Positions 54,856-64,000 of a DNA stretch of 64,000 bases are shown piece after piece. The stretch is from Ceratodon purpureus (lineage: Eukaryota; Streptophyta; Bryopsida; Pseudoditrichales; Ditrichaceae): positions 37,821,918 through 37,885,917 of the forward strand of contig CM026426.1 of NCBI GenBank assembly GCA_014871385.1, written 5' to 3'. Position numbers and translations under genes: made by a program. Every line of letters begins with the position of its first letter. Position 1 is the stretch's first letter. The notes below the pieces were generated by a model. The model searched no databases, was not told where the DNA came from, and worked only from the letters and a program-made list of their open reading frames with translations.

Positions 54856-55076
54856 GGTAAGCGACTGCGATGCCACTGGTTATCATTGTAGTCAAAGCAT
54901 AGATTTCGTGTCGCATTTTCTGGGCAGCTATTGAAATGCTTGCAATTCGGGTGTTGAATCTACGGTTCAACTGTCGAAGGCAGTCCAGTGCCTGAGTCTC
55001 TTCAAACCCTCCCACGGTCCGTATGCTCGTACGCTCCACGACCCTCTCTTGCCTGCGATTCTAATTTGAACTTGTC

Positions 55077-55470
55077 TTGTCGAAAGTAATGCCACTGGGT
55101 GGATTATGTGCCCAGGATGTAAGATCCGGGTCCAAAGACTCCTCTTTGGGTCAGACGAGGCAGCAGCGGCCTGAACGAGTACAAGGCTCTAAGACTTCAC
55201 AGAGTCTCAAATCCGTGTCGGAATCCACTTCAGGTTTGCAGAATCGAGGAATGGAGGACCTGGCAGCTGCAAGGGCCCTAGGAGATGAGGAACGTATGGA
55301 AGTCGACGAGGTAAATCTGAAACCTAGCATCTATTAGTCCTTGAACTGTGCCGAGCAATCTTGTAGGTCAGTAAACGACTTTGCTCTTGTATGCATCAAC
55401 TTTAAGGAGAGCACAGGCTGCAGTGACATGGATGAGCTGTACCGACAGGTTTCCGAAATACATCATTACT
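55077..55470 (+). CDS. possible second and third exons of the methyltransferase-like gene
   Basis: The frame from 55077 (SKVMPLGGLCAQDVRSG...) ends ERMEVDE at a GTAAAT donor (about 55310). A further short open block after a TTGTAG acceptor (about 55364) reads NDFALVCINFKESTGCSDM and DELYRQVSEIHH, which looks structured (beta-strand then helix). Phases between these blocks do not match simply, so one boundary is wrong or a base is lost. Confidence 0.4.
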
Positions 55471-55619
55471 GAAATTCAATCTGTATTTGAACTACATGAT
55501 GATTTGGGTCACTCCATCCAAGTGATTGGTACGTCAGTCCATTCTCTTTCACTGAGTAGAAGGTGTTGGGCAATTTATCTTATTAAGTGAGGCACAGGTT
55601 AGAACTAATGAGGGTTGTA

Positions 55620-57090
55620 AGAGAGTGATCGTTCCTTCCAGAGTTGCAATGGGGCTGCTTAACCATGTTCTCTTTAGATTTTCTGTACAAAGTATGGACT
55701 GTGGCAGTGGATTGATTGGTTCATAGAAGGCTCGAGTGAGGGATGATGAGGGCCGTGGGAGAGTGATCCGCCCCTAGCATACTTGTAAAGCGCAGTTAAG
55801 CTTGTATTGTTTTGATTTTTTGTACAAAGTATGGACTGTAAGAGTGTGGTAGGCCCCGATCAGAGTTTTAGTGGCAGTGGATCGATTGGTTTTTTGTACG
55901 CTCGGGTGTGGACTAATGAGGGCCGTGGGAGAGTGATCGGCCCCTAGCAGAGTTGCAGTGGGCACTTAAGCTACGAGTCATTTGTTTGTTTGTACAAAGT
56001 ATGGACCGTAAGACTGTGGTAGGCCCCGATCAGACTTGCAATGGGCAGTGGATGCATTGGTTTTTTGAAGGCTCGGGTGAGGACTAATGTGGGCTGTGGG
56101 AGAGTGATCAGCCCCTAGCAGAGTTGCAGTGGTCAGTTAAGCTAGGAGTCATTTGTTTGTTTGTACAAAGTATGGACCGTAAGAGTGTGGTAGGCCCCGA
56201 TCAGAGTTGCATAGGCAGTGGATCGATTGGTTTTTTATACGCTCGGGTGTGGACTAATGAGGGCCGTGGGAGAGTGATCGGCCCCTAGCAGAGTTGGAAT
56301 GGGCAGTTAAGCTTCAATTCTTTTGAATTCTTCTACAAGGTATGGACTGTATGAGAGTGGTTGGCCCCGATCAGAGTTGTAGTGGCAGTGGATTCATTGG
56401 TTTTTTGAAGGCTCGGGTGAGGACTAATGTGGGCTGTGGGAGAGTGATCGGCCCCTTGCAGACTTCTAAAGACCACTTCAGCTTCTACAGTTTTGATTTT
56501 TTGTACAAAGTATGGACCGTAAGAGTGTGGTAGGCCCCGATCAGACTTGCAATGGGCAGTGGATGCATTGGTTTTTTGAAGGCTCGGGTGAGGACTAATG
56601 TGGACTGTGGGAGAGTGATCGGCCCCTAGCAGAGTTGCAATGGGGCTGGTTAAGCTTGTATCCTTTTGAATTTTTGTACAAAGTATGGACTGTAAGAGTG
56701 TGGTAGGCCCCGATCAGAGTTGCATTGGCAGTGGATTGATTGCTTCTTTCAAGGCTTGGGAGAGGACTAATATGGGCTGTGGGAGAGTGATCGGCCCCTA
56801 CCAGAGTTGCAATGGGGCTGGTTAAGCTTCAATCCTTTTCCTTTTTTGTTCAAAGTATGGACCGTAAGAGTGTGGTAGGCCCCGATCAGACTTGCAGTGG
56901 TCAGTCGATTGATTATATCTTTGAGGCTCGGGTGAGGACTAAAGAGGGCTGTGGGAGAGACGTCGGCATGACCAGAGTTGCATTGGGCAGTGGTTCGATT
57001 GGTTTTGTGACTTCAGAGAACAAGAGAACTAATAATAAAAGCAGAGTGATCGGTCCCGTGCAGAGCTCTTATGAGCAGCTACTGAATTAG
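55620..57090. repeat. 170-bp satellite array within an intron
   Basis: About eight monomers; GAGTGATC landmarks at about 55763, 55931, 56101, 56271, 56441, 56611 and 56783 are 168-172 bp apart, with a diverged unit to 57090. Each monomer has GTAGGCCCCGATCAGAGTTGC and, about 90 bp on, GAGTGATCGGCCCC, a near-inverted pair, plus TTTTTTGTACAAAGTATGGAC. It separates the N-terminal exons from the first methyltransferase-domain exon at 57518. Frames inside the array are repeat artefacts. Confidence 0.92.
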
Positions 57091-57517
57091 TTGCTTGACT
57101 TGGGATGCAGCGAGCTTCGCTTAGGCCTGGCCCTTACAGTCTTGTAGGCTGTGCCATTGGCACTCTAGGATGTTGCTCGTGTATCTTGGAATCGAGTGTG
57201 ATTCGCCTCTTCGGTGCATTTAACTGGTGGCCGTGAAGTTTACTCAGTACTTATGTGCCTTCAGTTTAGTTGAACTTTTGCCTTTCCAATGTCTGCTTTG
57301 CTCTACTCTAGTTTGTCATAGAATGTTTCCTTGGTCGCAGGTGCAATGACCATCGCAATGGTCCAGCTGAAGCTTTTTCCATATATTTAAATGGGAGCTC
57401 ATGTCGAACAACTTATTAGTTGCGGGATGAGTAGGACCTTACTTTATTCTGAGGCCTCCTGAATTTGAGTTCTCATGTTGCGTATAGTTAACTTCATTCT
57501 ATATGCTTTTTGTGCAG

Positions 57518-57865
57518 GTCACTAACGGAAGAGCCCTGTATTTGAAGGGTGATGAAGTCAGTCACCCGTTTGTTGACCTCATCATTGCTGACTTGCCAGA
57601 AGGCCTCCCTGTCCCAGGCGTCTCAGACCCTCCCACATCCATCCCCGCTTGGAATGACGGAGCTTCTGATTGGTTGCAGAGCATTTTTGACTTTGCAGAG
57701 AATCACCTCCAGGATGACGGGGCGATGATACTTTTTCATCCCTTTCGAGCATCAACAAAATCTACAATACTAGGTTACTGTCATACGTATGGAATGAAAG
57801 TCCGCAAGGAATGGTGAACAATGAACCGACTCCACCTGACATCACCCTTGGATCAATCCGTTACT
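57518..57865 (+). CDS. methyltransferase-like gene, motif IV exon
   Basis: The acceptor TTTTTGTGCAG ends at 57517 and the donor GTAAGTTC starts at 57866. The exon encodes VDLIIADLPEGLPVPGV, a degenerate D-P/L-P-Y motif IV of DNA amino-methyltransferases, then WLQSIFDFAENHLQDDGAMILFHPF, the usual helix-strand that follows (pattern L..GG.l.vf). A TGA at 57815 interrupts the last 17 codons and is one C-to-T step from CGA. Phase 0 matches the next exon. DLPEG instead of DPPY/DLPYG makes activity uncertain. Confidence 0.65.
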
Positions 57866-58230
57866 GTAAGTTCTAACTACACATTAATCTCCTCCATTTG
57901 TTCCTTAGTCACCTAGGGTTTGCATAGTCACTCTCCTGGTAACAATTGGAAATCAGCTTAGACTTACATTCATAGCCATGGCCCACAAGCTTGCCTTGAT
58001 GACTTAGTAATACCATCAGTCTCCTTGCTGTACCCAGTGCCTGTGGCCAGAGCATAAGGCCATGGAGAAGAAGCCATGAAGAGGACCACTTTCAAAAAAA
58101 AACCTCTGGTCCTTTGAGTAGTCTACCATCATTAATCGGGCCCTATCAGAGTTTGAAATTCCCCCAGCACAATGCGATTACAGAGTCGTAGTGATCTACT
58201 ACTAACTTGCTCTTTCAAAATGGGATGCAG

Positions 58231-58501
58231 ACACTCAGGTTCGGAATTACATTGGCAGTGAAAAGTGGAGTTCCTGCATCAAAGTTTGCTTTCAGGCCCG
58301 TGCCCAAGCTGCTTAGTCGCCACGGTGTAAACGTGGGTCGCGATGACTGCTTACAGAACATTGTTCTGCCCAAGAACCAGATGTATGACGGTCAGAAGCC
58401 ATGGAGAGGCCCTCGGGAAAAATCGGTTGTACTCATGGAAATGTTGATTGAAGCTGCATCCGATCCGGGGAATGTCATATTAGATTGTACGGCAGCAACT
58501 G
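58231..58501 (+). CDS. methyltransferase-like gene, motif I exon (5' half)
   Basis: Acceptor TGGGATGCAG ends at 58230; donor GTCAGTTT starts at 58502. It encodes a linker, then QKPWRGPREKSVVLMEMLIEAASDPGNVILDCTAATG. This is the K.....K.l.ll..li...s..g..vLD...G.G pattern of the N4/N6 DNA methylase family (Pfam N6_N4_Mtase), with motif I located after motif IV, i.e. the beta-class order. The usual F-x-G-x-G is T-A-A-T-G: the first Gly is Ala. Phase 1 matches the next exon. Confidence 0.7.
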
Positions 58502-58608
58502 GTCAGTTTCTTCTCCCTAATATTTTCTTGTACCCTATGTTGCAGTACTTGTCTTCTTTGCCTATGGAAATTATCAGCACTATATAAACTCATTGGGTCG
58601 TGTATCAG

Positions 58609-58810
58609 GTTCATCAATCCATGCCTGCCGCAACGTTGACCGCCACATCGTGGCCTTGGAGGCTGATTCAGCCATTTTCAAGGCTTTGCTGGAACCATTG
58701 ATTCGCAGTACATTGGTTCCAGAAGCCAGCACCGCACAGCATGTCAGCTCTGAGGATCCTGAGGGCAAAGTTCCTATAATGAAGATTGTAAAGAGATCTC
58801 GGTTCAAGAA
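58609..58810 (+). CDS. methyltransferase-like gene, motif I exon (3' half)
   Basis: Acceptor GTGTATCAG ends at 58608. The exon completes ATG-SSIHACRNVDRHIVALEADS, the strand and acidic residue (E of ALEAD) that bind the methionine and ribose of S-adenosylmethionine in this family, followed by a helix AIFKALLEPL and a basic KRSRFKK. It can end at GTGAGG (58811) in phase 2, continuing into 58920; unspliced it would stop at 58814. Confidence 0.65.
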
Positions 58811-58919
58811 GTGAGGTTAGACACTTTTTCTCTAGTGTTACCTTTCATATACACGCATTGAATGTAAAGTGGATTCATAAACAACTTGCCATTTACATTT
58901 GCGGATGCGATAATATGAG

Positions 58920-59232
58920 GTATCCCGTGCATCGTCCTTTCTTTTCTGATCCTAATTTCCACCCAAGTCCTCCACAGTCTTGGAATCTTCTATCTTATGC
59001 AAACGATGCAGCTATCGAACTAGCTCGTGGTTTGTACCGCTACTTTAGATCTAAAAATGCACCAAGTAGATCGTTGGAGTTTCTTGATGTTGAAGCCGAT
59101 GAGTCAGACGACCATCTCTCAGATATTAGCCCCTCCTCAATCACCCTATCGTCCTCTGATCAATCCAACCTTGAAGAAAAGCGCCGTCTAGATCGCTCTG
59201 TCAGTACTTTGGAGGACATTTTGGAAATGTGA
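58920..59232 (+). CDS. methyltransferase-like gene, last exon
   Basis: After an ATATGAG acceptor (weak) the phase-2 join gives K-YPVHRPFFSDPNFHPSPP, then AIELARGLYRYFRS, a Ser/Asp-rich stretch and LDRSVSTLEDILEM with a TGA stop at 59230. No domain. Frame consistency across the splice supports it. Confidence 0.5.
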
Positions 59233-59329
59233 GTTAGGGCTATAAGCGAGTTGATATAGAACTCGCATGTACTGAAGGGCTTAGCCAGAGCTCTGTATAT
59301 GAATTCCCTTAATTCCTAGTTGCATTATC

Positions 59330-59800
59330 TATTTTCTGATCTTTTCCCCATTCCATTCATTATTTGCATATATCCCTTCCACTTTAATTGTCCTTTCTCA
59401 TTCTCATTCCCCTCCCCCCCCCAATTTTATCTTTTTTACCATTCCTTTTTTAATTTCTTGTTTTTTCCTTCTTCTCAGATCCTTCTTCTTCATTAACATC
59501 CCATTTTTTTGTTGCTTCTATTTTCATTCCTTTTTTGATATCTCATTTATCCATTCTACTTGCACCTTCCTTTTTCATTAACATCATTTTTATTTTTATG
59601 TTTCCATTCATCCCAATAATTTCACTTATCCCTTCCACTCCAACTATCTACTCTCATTCCTATCCCCGTTATTAGTTTTGCTTTCCTTTTTCTGCATTTC
59701 CATTTAGTTTTTTTGTTTATCCTTTCCATCCGCACATTTCTTTTTCTTTAACATATGCTTTATTTTCTTTTCGGGTGCTGGCATTCCACCCCCTATTTTC
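59330..59800. repeat. pyrimidine-rich low-complexity tract of MULE-2
   Basis: TTTTCATT, CCCATT and CTTCCACT words as in MULE-1 at 12290-13310, downstream of the cargo gene. Confidence 0.7.
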
Positions 59801-59929
59801 ATTAATCTTTTACTGTCCCACTGTACACTGCGATTATTACATATGGACCGAGCAGTCTATGAGTTTTCACTACTAAGGTTATTCTAACGATTCTTAGGAG
59901 GGTGCTTGGAGTGCACACTGTACCCTTAC

Positions 59930-60260
59930 TAGAGTATGGTAGGCCTTGATCAAAGTTGCATTGGCAGCGACGCATTAAGCTCATTCAAGGGGTAGGATCC
60001 TTCCAATGAGGGCTGTAAGAGAGTGATCGGCCCCTAGTAGAGTTGCAATGGGGCTGGTTAAGCTTGTATTCTTTTGAATTTTTGTACAAAGTATGGACCG
60101 TAAGAGTGTGGTGGGCCCCGATCAGAGTTGCATTGGCAGCGACGCATTAAACTCATTCAAGGGGTGGGATCCTTCCAATGAGGGCCGTGGGAGAGTGATC
60201 GGCCCCTAACAGAGTTGCAATGGAGCTGGTTAAGCTTGTATTCTTTTGAATTTTTGTACA
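59930..60260. repeat. two further 170-bp satellite monomers
   Basis: GAGAGTGATCGGCCCCTA occurs at about 60014 and 60189, with AAGTATGGACCGTAAGAG and a CCGATCAGAGTTGCATTGGC word as in the intronic array. The methyltransferase-like domain exons thus lie between two clusters of one satellite. Monomers here carry a distinct insert (GCGACGCATTAA...CATTCAAGGGG). Confidence 0.9.
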
Positions 60261-60479
60261 AATTATGAACTGGATTCGATAGGCTGAATGAACAGGAGTT
60301 GGAGAATGAACTGGATTCGATTGGCTGGTCACCAAAAATCATCACATTTTATTGCCTTCCATGATAATACTGCAGAAACGTACACATAACCTTCCAGGTA
60401 AACATGACCATATTCGATTCTAAACAATCCAACCACTGAACATACGTAGCTCAAGTGAGCCTTACTAGCCTAGATTTAC

Positions 60480-61200
60480 CAGAGTCAAACCCGTGTATTG
60501 CGATAAAGCCCTGTTGATTGAGTCAGTGGATTTCCAGGACGAACCTGCTCTGCTCCACTTTGTCACTGTTCTAGTCGAGTTGTTGAGTCCAATGAGGGAG
60601 TCTACAACTGAAAAGACCATAAGGTTCGCGTAGTCATCGTGGAGGTACTTCTGTTTCTAGAAATCTGCACGCAAAAATGTTGGACCGTAAGGCACACTCG
60701 GCTGCGTAAATGCTAGGACAATAGTATTCTGGTCGGGGACGGTTCCACCGCGTCCAAGTCCGAGCACTTGCGCCGCTCCGGGATCTTGCACCTCTGGAAT
60801 AAGAATTCCTCCGCACATCGCCTCCTTGAATCCAAGCCCGTACTCTCAAACCATCAGCATCATGCACTTCATGTTCGGAGGAAACTCACTACCTCGATCA
60901 CTATCTAAAGCACAAAGAACCGACGACGAGAAGATCTTCAGCACCCATGTCTTATGATACTGATTCCACTGTTCCGGAGACTTGTATAGATAGTACTGGA
61001 TGATGGAATCCGCCTTTACTCTACGTATAACTATATCCCCTACTTGCGGTTCCAGCTTTGTTCCAAGGTTGAGCAAGAACTGTGATCTTGTGTGGAGGCT
61101 AAACATGAGAGGAGACATAGTTACGAGGCAAAAAAATGATGATACTCTCCGCCTTAGCATGAAATAAGCATTCACGTCTTCTGAGAAATGCATGTTCTGC
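60480..61200 (-). CDS. hypothetical minus-strand ORFs of MULE-2
   Basis: Frames 61193-60846 (SQFLLNLGTKLEPQVGDIVIRRVKADSIIQYYL, QWNQYHKTWVLKIF) and 60867-60634 (Arg-rich). The first has a VGDIVIRRVKA segment resembling a small beta-barrel edge and may be a genuine exon; the second looks like compositional readthrough. No family recognised. Confidence 0.35.
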
Positions 61201-61209
61201 TTGCCCCTG

Positions 61210-62380
61210 ATATATGATGCAGTATAGCGTCAATTTCATGTCAAGGCGCCGGCGGCATCTCCTTGATATTCACAGTACTCTGTCCATGTTTATGACCCTA
61301 TTTTGCATTCCTTAATGATACACCGCCACCCAGTCTTGTGTCCGGCGAACAGATAGTCCCTGATCCTCTGCATTAATCGATATAGTGTTAAGAAGACATG
61401 TATGGCGCCGACGCCATCACGTCAAAACTTACTTTCACACGATAATGTCAGTTGTTGATACTCCAGCACAAAAATGCACCTAGCTCACATAGCCTTTAAC
61501 AGGTACAAATGGAAGCGGATCAGATATCTGGCTATCTGTACATCAGCTAGTAGGCTCAAGAAGAGTGCGTGCATTAAGAATCGCCCCTATGAACAAAGTA
61601 TGAATGGCCCAGCAACGAATTAAAACTAACCGGTATGCGGAACAACCAAGGGAAATTGGAACTAAGCCAATCATACTCTGTGTTTACCCTATTTTTATTT
61701 AGGATTGTAAGTGAATAGTTCATCGAAGACCTATGAGCTTTATTAGCACAATCTTGCCAGATGCCTTAAAGAAATTCAGGGAGACTCACAAAACTTCGAA
61801 TAAACTCTGTTTGGCCTCGACCACTCTTGTATTGCATACTTGAAGTCCTCTTATTGGAACTCTCGGGGTTCCAGTTTCATATTAAGATTCTGTAATGTAC
61901 CCAAGTCTTTAAATTACATTTTTTTAATTTAAGTTTCTAGTCATATGCATCCCTCTGAAATTTACAGATTGCTGGATCCCAGTCCTTATCTTATTCAGCA
62001 CAAAATCCAAACCTCCCACCCTTTATAGAACTTATACAACCTTGCTCCGGAATTTTACTCTACGCTTCTCTTTTCTTCCTTTCATGCTTATTAGTTTTCT
62101 TTAGTTCTCTTTCCTTTTTTTCGTAAATGTTATAAAGTTTATTCCGTTTTTTCATTAAATTTTTTTTCTCTTCATGCTCATTTAATTTTTATTTAAATTC
62201 TCTTTCTTTTTCGCAATGTCATTAGAAGGTATAAAACTTATTTGATTTTTTTTTTTGGAACGTTGAAACCCCTAAAGCTACCTCCTTTGTTTGAATCACA
62301 AAATCTCCATTCTCACAGGTTTCCTCTAGAATTTAAGTTTGGTATTTCTCCAAAATTCAAAATGAAGTACATTAATTATA
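61210..62380. other. MULE-2 interior with no recognised gene
   Basis: AT- and T-rich, with a pyrimidine-rich section around 62040-62220. No motif or repeat recognised. Confidence 0.4.
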
Positions 62381-62389
62381 TCCATGCCG

Positions 62390-62766
62390 TCACATGCACA
62401 TCACATGCACATCACATACACATCACATGCACATCACATTCAGATCACATACACATCACATTCAGATCACATACACATCACATTCAAATCACATACACAT
62501 CACGTACACATCGCATATACATCCCATACACATCACCCATACATCCCATACACATACCCATACATCCCATACACATCACCCATACATCCCATGCACATCA
62601 CCCATACATCCCATACACATCACCCATACATCCCATACACATCACCCATACATCCCATACACATCACCCATACATCCCATACACATCACCCATACATCCC
62701 ATACACATCACCCATACATTCCATACACATCATCCATACAACCCATACACATCACCCATACAGCCA
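62390..62766. repeat. CACATCA minisatellite, two repeat types
   Basis: The first part (62390-62520) has 12-bp units CACATCACATAC/GC; the second (62520-62766) has 22-bp units ATACACATCACCCATACATCCC. All three plus frames are open through it, giving His/Tyr/Thr-repeat peptides that are not evidence for genes. Confidence 0.95.
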
Positions 62767-62875
62767 TACTAATTAAGGTCAATCACATAAGCCAGTTCGC
62801 TCTAAACCAAGTTAATCCCATAATCTTTGCTGGCTCAGAATATAACTTCAATATAATCCTGCACATGTGAGTTAA

Positions 62876-63477
62876 TTATTGTCACTTGGGCAGTGGCTTC
62901 GTTGTGTTATACTTCTCGAGAGAAAGCAATGGACGTTGTACCTTGCAAAGGATAATCGCTGGGGCCATTTCCAAATTGACATAAACAAATTCAAATCGGA
63001 TGAAAAGAATATGTAATAAAAAAAATGTTAAAAAAGAAAAATCTGCAGTTGCTTCGCAGTCTTTTTATACCCCTTTCACATGATCTAATAGTGATCGCCA
63101 GTTTACCTTTATCTCTCTTACTTGGCTATACTTTATCTTGATAATAGACTTAGGGACTAAATAAAGAATAATATTGTAATCTTAGAAAATTTTGATGAAA
63201 TCTAGTAGTCTTCATTACCCTAAACCGTATCCTCTCCAAAATAAACTCAACCCATTTACTTCTTCTGAATTTAGTACGTGGAAAGATAAAAAGCCAAAAT
63301 ACTAACACCCGTGGCCTTCAATGATGGCTGTAAAACACATCTAAAGAAGGATATATGCATGCACGGGAATAGGCACGCACGGTCATGGGTGTTTTTAGGT
63401 CCTACCTTTTCAAAAAAATAAAAAAAATAAAACCAACATGCTGCAGTTGTTGAATGTGAGAAACTTCACCAAAAACA
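62876..63477. repeat. MULE-2 right-terminal segment shared with MULE-1
   Basis: Homologous to 14385-14989 (landmarks GTCACTTGGGCAGTGGC, GATCTAATAGTGATCGCCA, CTTCAATGATGGCTG). Non-coding. Confidence 0.85.
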
Positions 63478-63548
63478 TCAAAATTTCCGCAAAGTTACCG
63501 CTCACCGCTCTCCGCTCACCGCTCACCGCTCGCAGAATAGCATGCCCC
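63478..63548 (-). repeat. MULE-2 right terminal inverted repeat
   Basis: The reverse complement starts GGGGCATGCTATTCTGCGAG and continues with GAGCGG units, TAACTTTGCGG and AAATTTTGA. Confidence 0.92.
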
Positions 63549-63558
63549 GGCAAGAACC
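63549..63558. repeat. target-site duplication of MULE-2 (right)
   Basis: GGCAAGAACC, identical to 47450-47459. Confidence 0.9.
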
Positions 63559-64000
63559 CCGGAGACGCTGATCAGATAGTCGACATGATTGATACGCTCG
63601 GAGACAAAGTGATGGAAGACAAGACGAAGAGTTCGATTAAGCCTTCACCAAAGAAAAGAGGCGGCCGCAAGTCTACTGTAGAAGCGCGCACTGGTACAGT
63701 CACTCTCGAGACCTGAGAGACACAGGCGACAGGGGAGTCATCGAGAAAGAAGGGAAAGGCAGCCGCTACTGAGGGCGAGGGTGGGAGACAGAAGAAAGGT
63801 GGGAAGAAGGAAGAGAAAAAGCAGACCGTGGCGGAAGCTCTCATGCTCGCAAACAATCTCACTTCCAAAACAAAGGACACCGACGTCCTTGCTATGTACC
63901 AGACGTTGGAGGAGGGACTTGGGCTCTGCTTCCCCAACAAGCAACGTGCCCTTCCTTCGCAGATTCCAGTAGACAGAATACACATAGCTCCCGACAAATT
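63559..64000 (+). pseudogene. ParB-like-family gene 2, part 3' of MULE-2, cut by the window end
   Basis: In frame with 47053-47459 once MULE-2 is removed. It encodes DADQIVDMIDTLGDKVMEDK, a basic linker (SPKKRGGRKSTVEA), TGA at 63715 (one C-to-T step from CGA), KKGGKKEEKKQTVAEAL, LAMYQTLEEGLGLCFPNK and finally SQIPVDRIHIAPDK at the window edge. The basic linker occupies the same place as in the family member at 31.4-32.8 kb, and PVDRIHIAPDK is equivalent to the start of the region leading to its GGQH motif, which would lie outside the window. Confidence 0.55.

Larger units (their letters stand above)
47460..63548. mobile_element. MULE-2, a 16.1-kb Mutator-like element with cargo genes
   Basis: Terminal inverted repeats 47460-47530 and 63478-63548 match at 63 of 71 positions, the inner 48 without mismatch, and are flanked by GGCAAGAACC. 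The left part is homologous to MULE-1: accessory ORF (plus), 58-bp repeats and SWIM/DDE transposase (minus). It then has an upstream ORF, a methyltransferase-like gene with introns (plus), satellite repeats, a pyrimidine-rich tract, a minisatellite and the shared right end. The transposase DDE frame is intact for 436 codons. It is inserted in an exon of ParB-like-family gene 2. Confidence 0.92.

Noticed and set aside
62242..62870. Three overlapping frames of 130-176 codons rich in His, Thr and Tyr
   Set aside because: They are produced by the CACATCA minisatellite, which lacks stops in all plus frames.

Overview
The window looks like nuclear DNA from a large, repeat-rich genome of the green (streptophyte) lineage. 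Supporting signs are spliceosomal introns with GTAAGT/GTATGT donors and pyrimidine-AG acceptors, an Athila/Tat-like Ty3/gypsy element with a tRNA-Asp-like primer binding site, MULE transposases with SWIM fingers, a hAT-type MITE, and several low-copy gene families that I associate from memory with Chara-like algae. The species is a guess; the eukaryotic assignment is firm. I found no rRNA, tRNA or CRISPR array.

Layout. (1) 1.5-28.7 kb, minus strand: a series of FCP1/HAD-like domains, possibly one long multi-domain gene, broken by two large insertions. The first is an 11.7-kb MULE at 3348-15046, flanked by the 10-bp target duplication ATAATATCAG. The second is a roughly 9.2-kb 3'-truncated Ty3/gypsy element at about 18339-27499. 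MULE-1 itself contains a 2.6-kb foldback element (8157-10790) built from 160-bp repeats. (2) 29.0-33.0 kb, minus strand: a multi-exon gene with a ParB-like motif whose introns hold many copies of a 20-bp perfect palindrome. (3) 33.4-34.1 kb, plus strand: another FCP1-like copy. (4) 35.5-36.7 kb: a decayed Tyr/Asn/His-rich ORF split by a 250-bp hAT MITE with an 8-bp target duplication. (5) 40.1-45.9 kb, minus strand: a decayed multi-exon gene with DUF7869-like motifs, interrupted by a CCGGA-rich insertion. (6) 46.7-47.46 kb and 63.56-64.0 kb, plus strand: a second ParB-like-family gene, split by a 16.1-kb MULE (47460-63548) flanked by GGCAAGAACC. MULE-2 carries a well-preserved transposase, an accessory ORF shared with MULE-1, and an intron-containing gene resembling a beta-class DNA amino-methyltransferase, with 170-bp satellite arrays inside and downstream of it.

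Most genes here are decaying. Many in-frame stops lie one C-to-T change (on either strand) from a Gln, Arg or Trp codon, which suggests deamination of methylated cytosine. Two short palindrome families, GTCGGC-N5-GCCGAC and GATCGTAGGATCCTACGATC, occur mainly in introns and gene flanks, and different genes carry different families.

The strongest results are the two giant MULEs with exact target duplications and in-frame host-gene junctions, the methyltransferase-like cargo, and the intron-resident palindromes.
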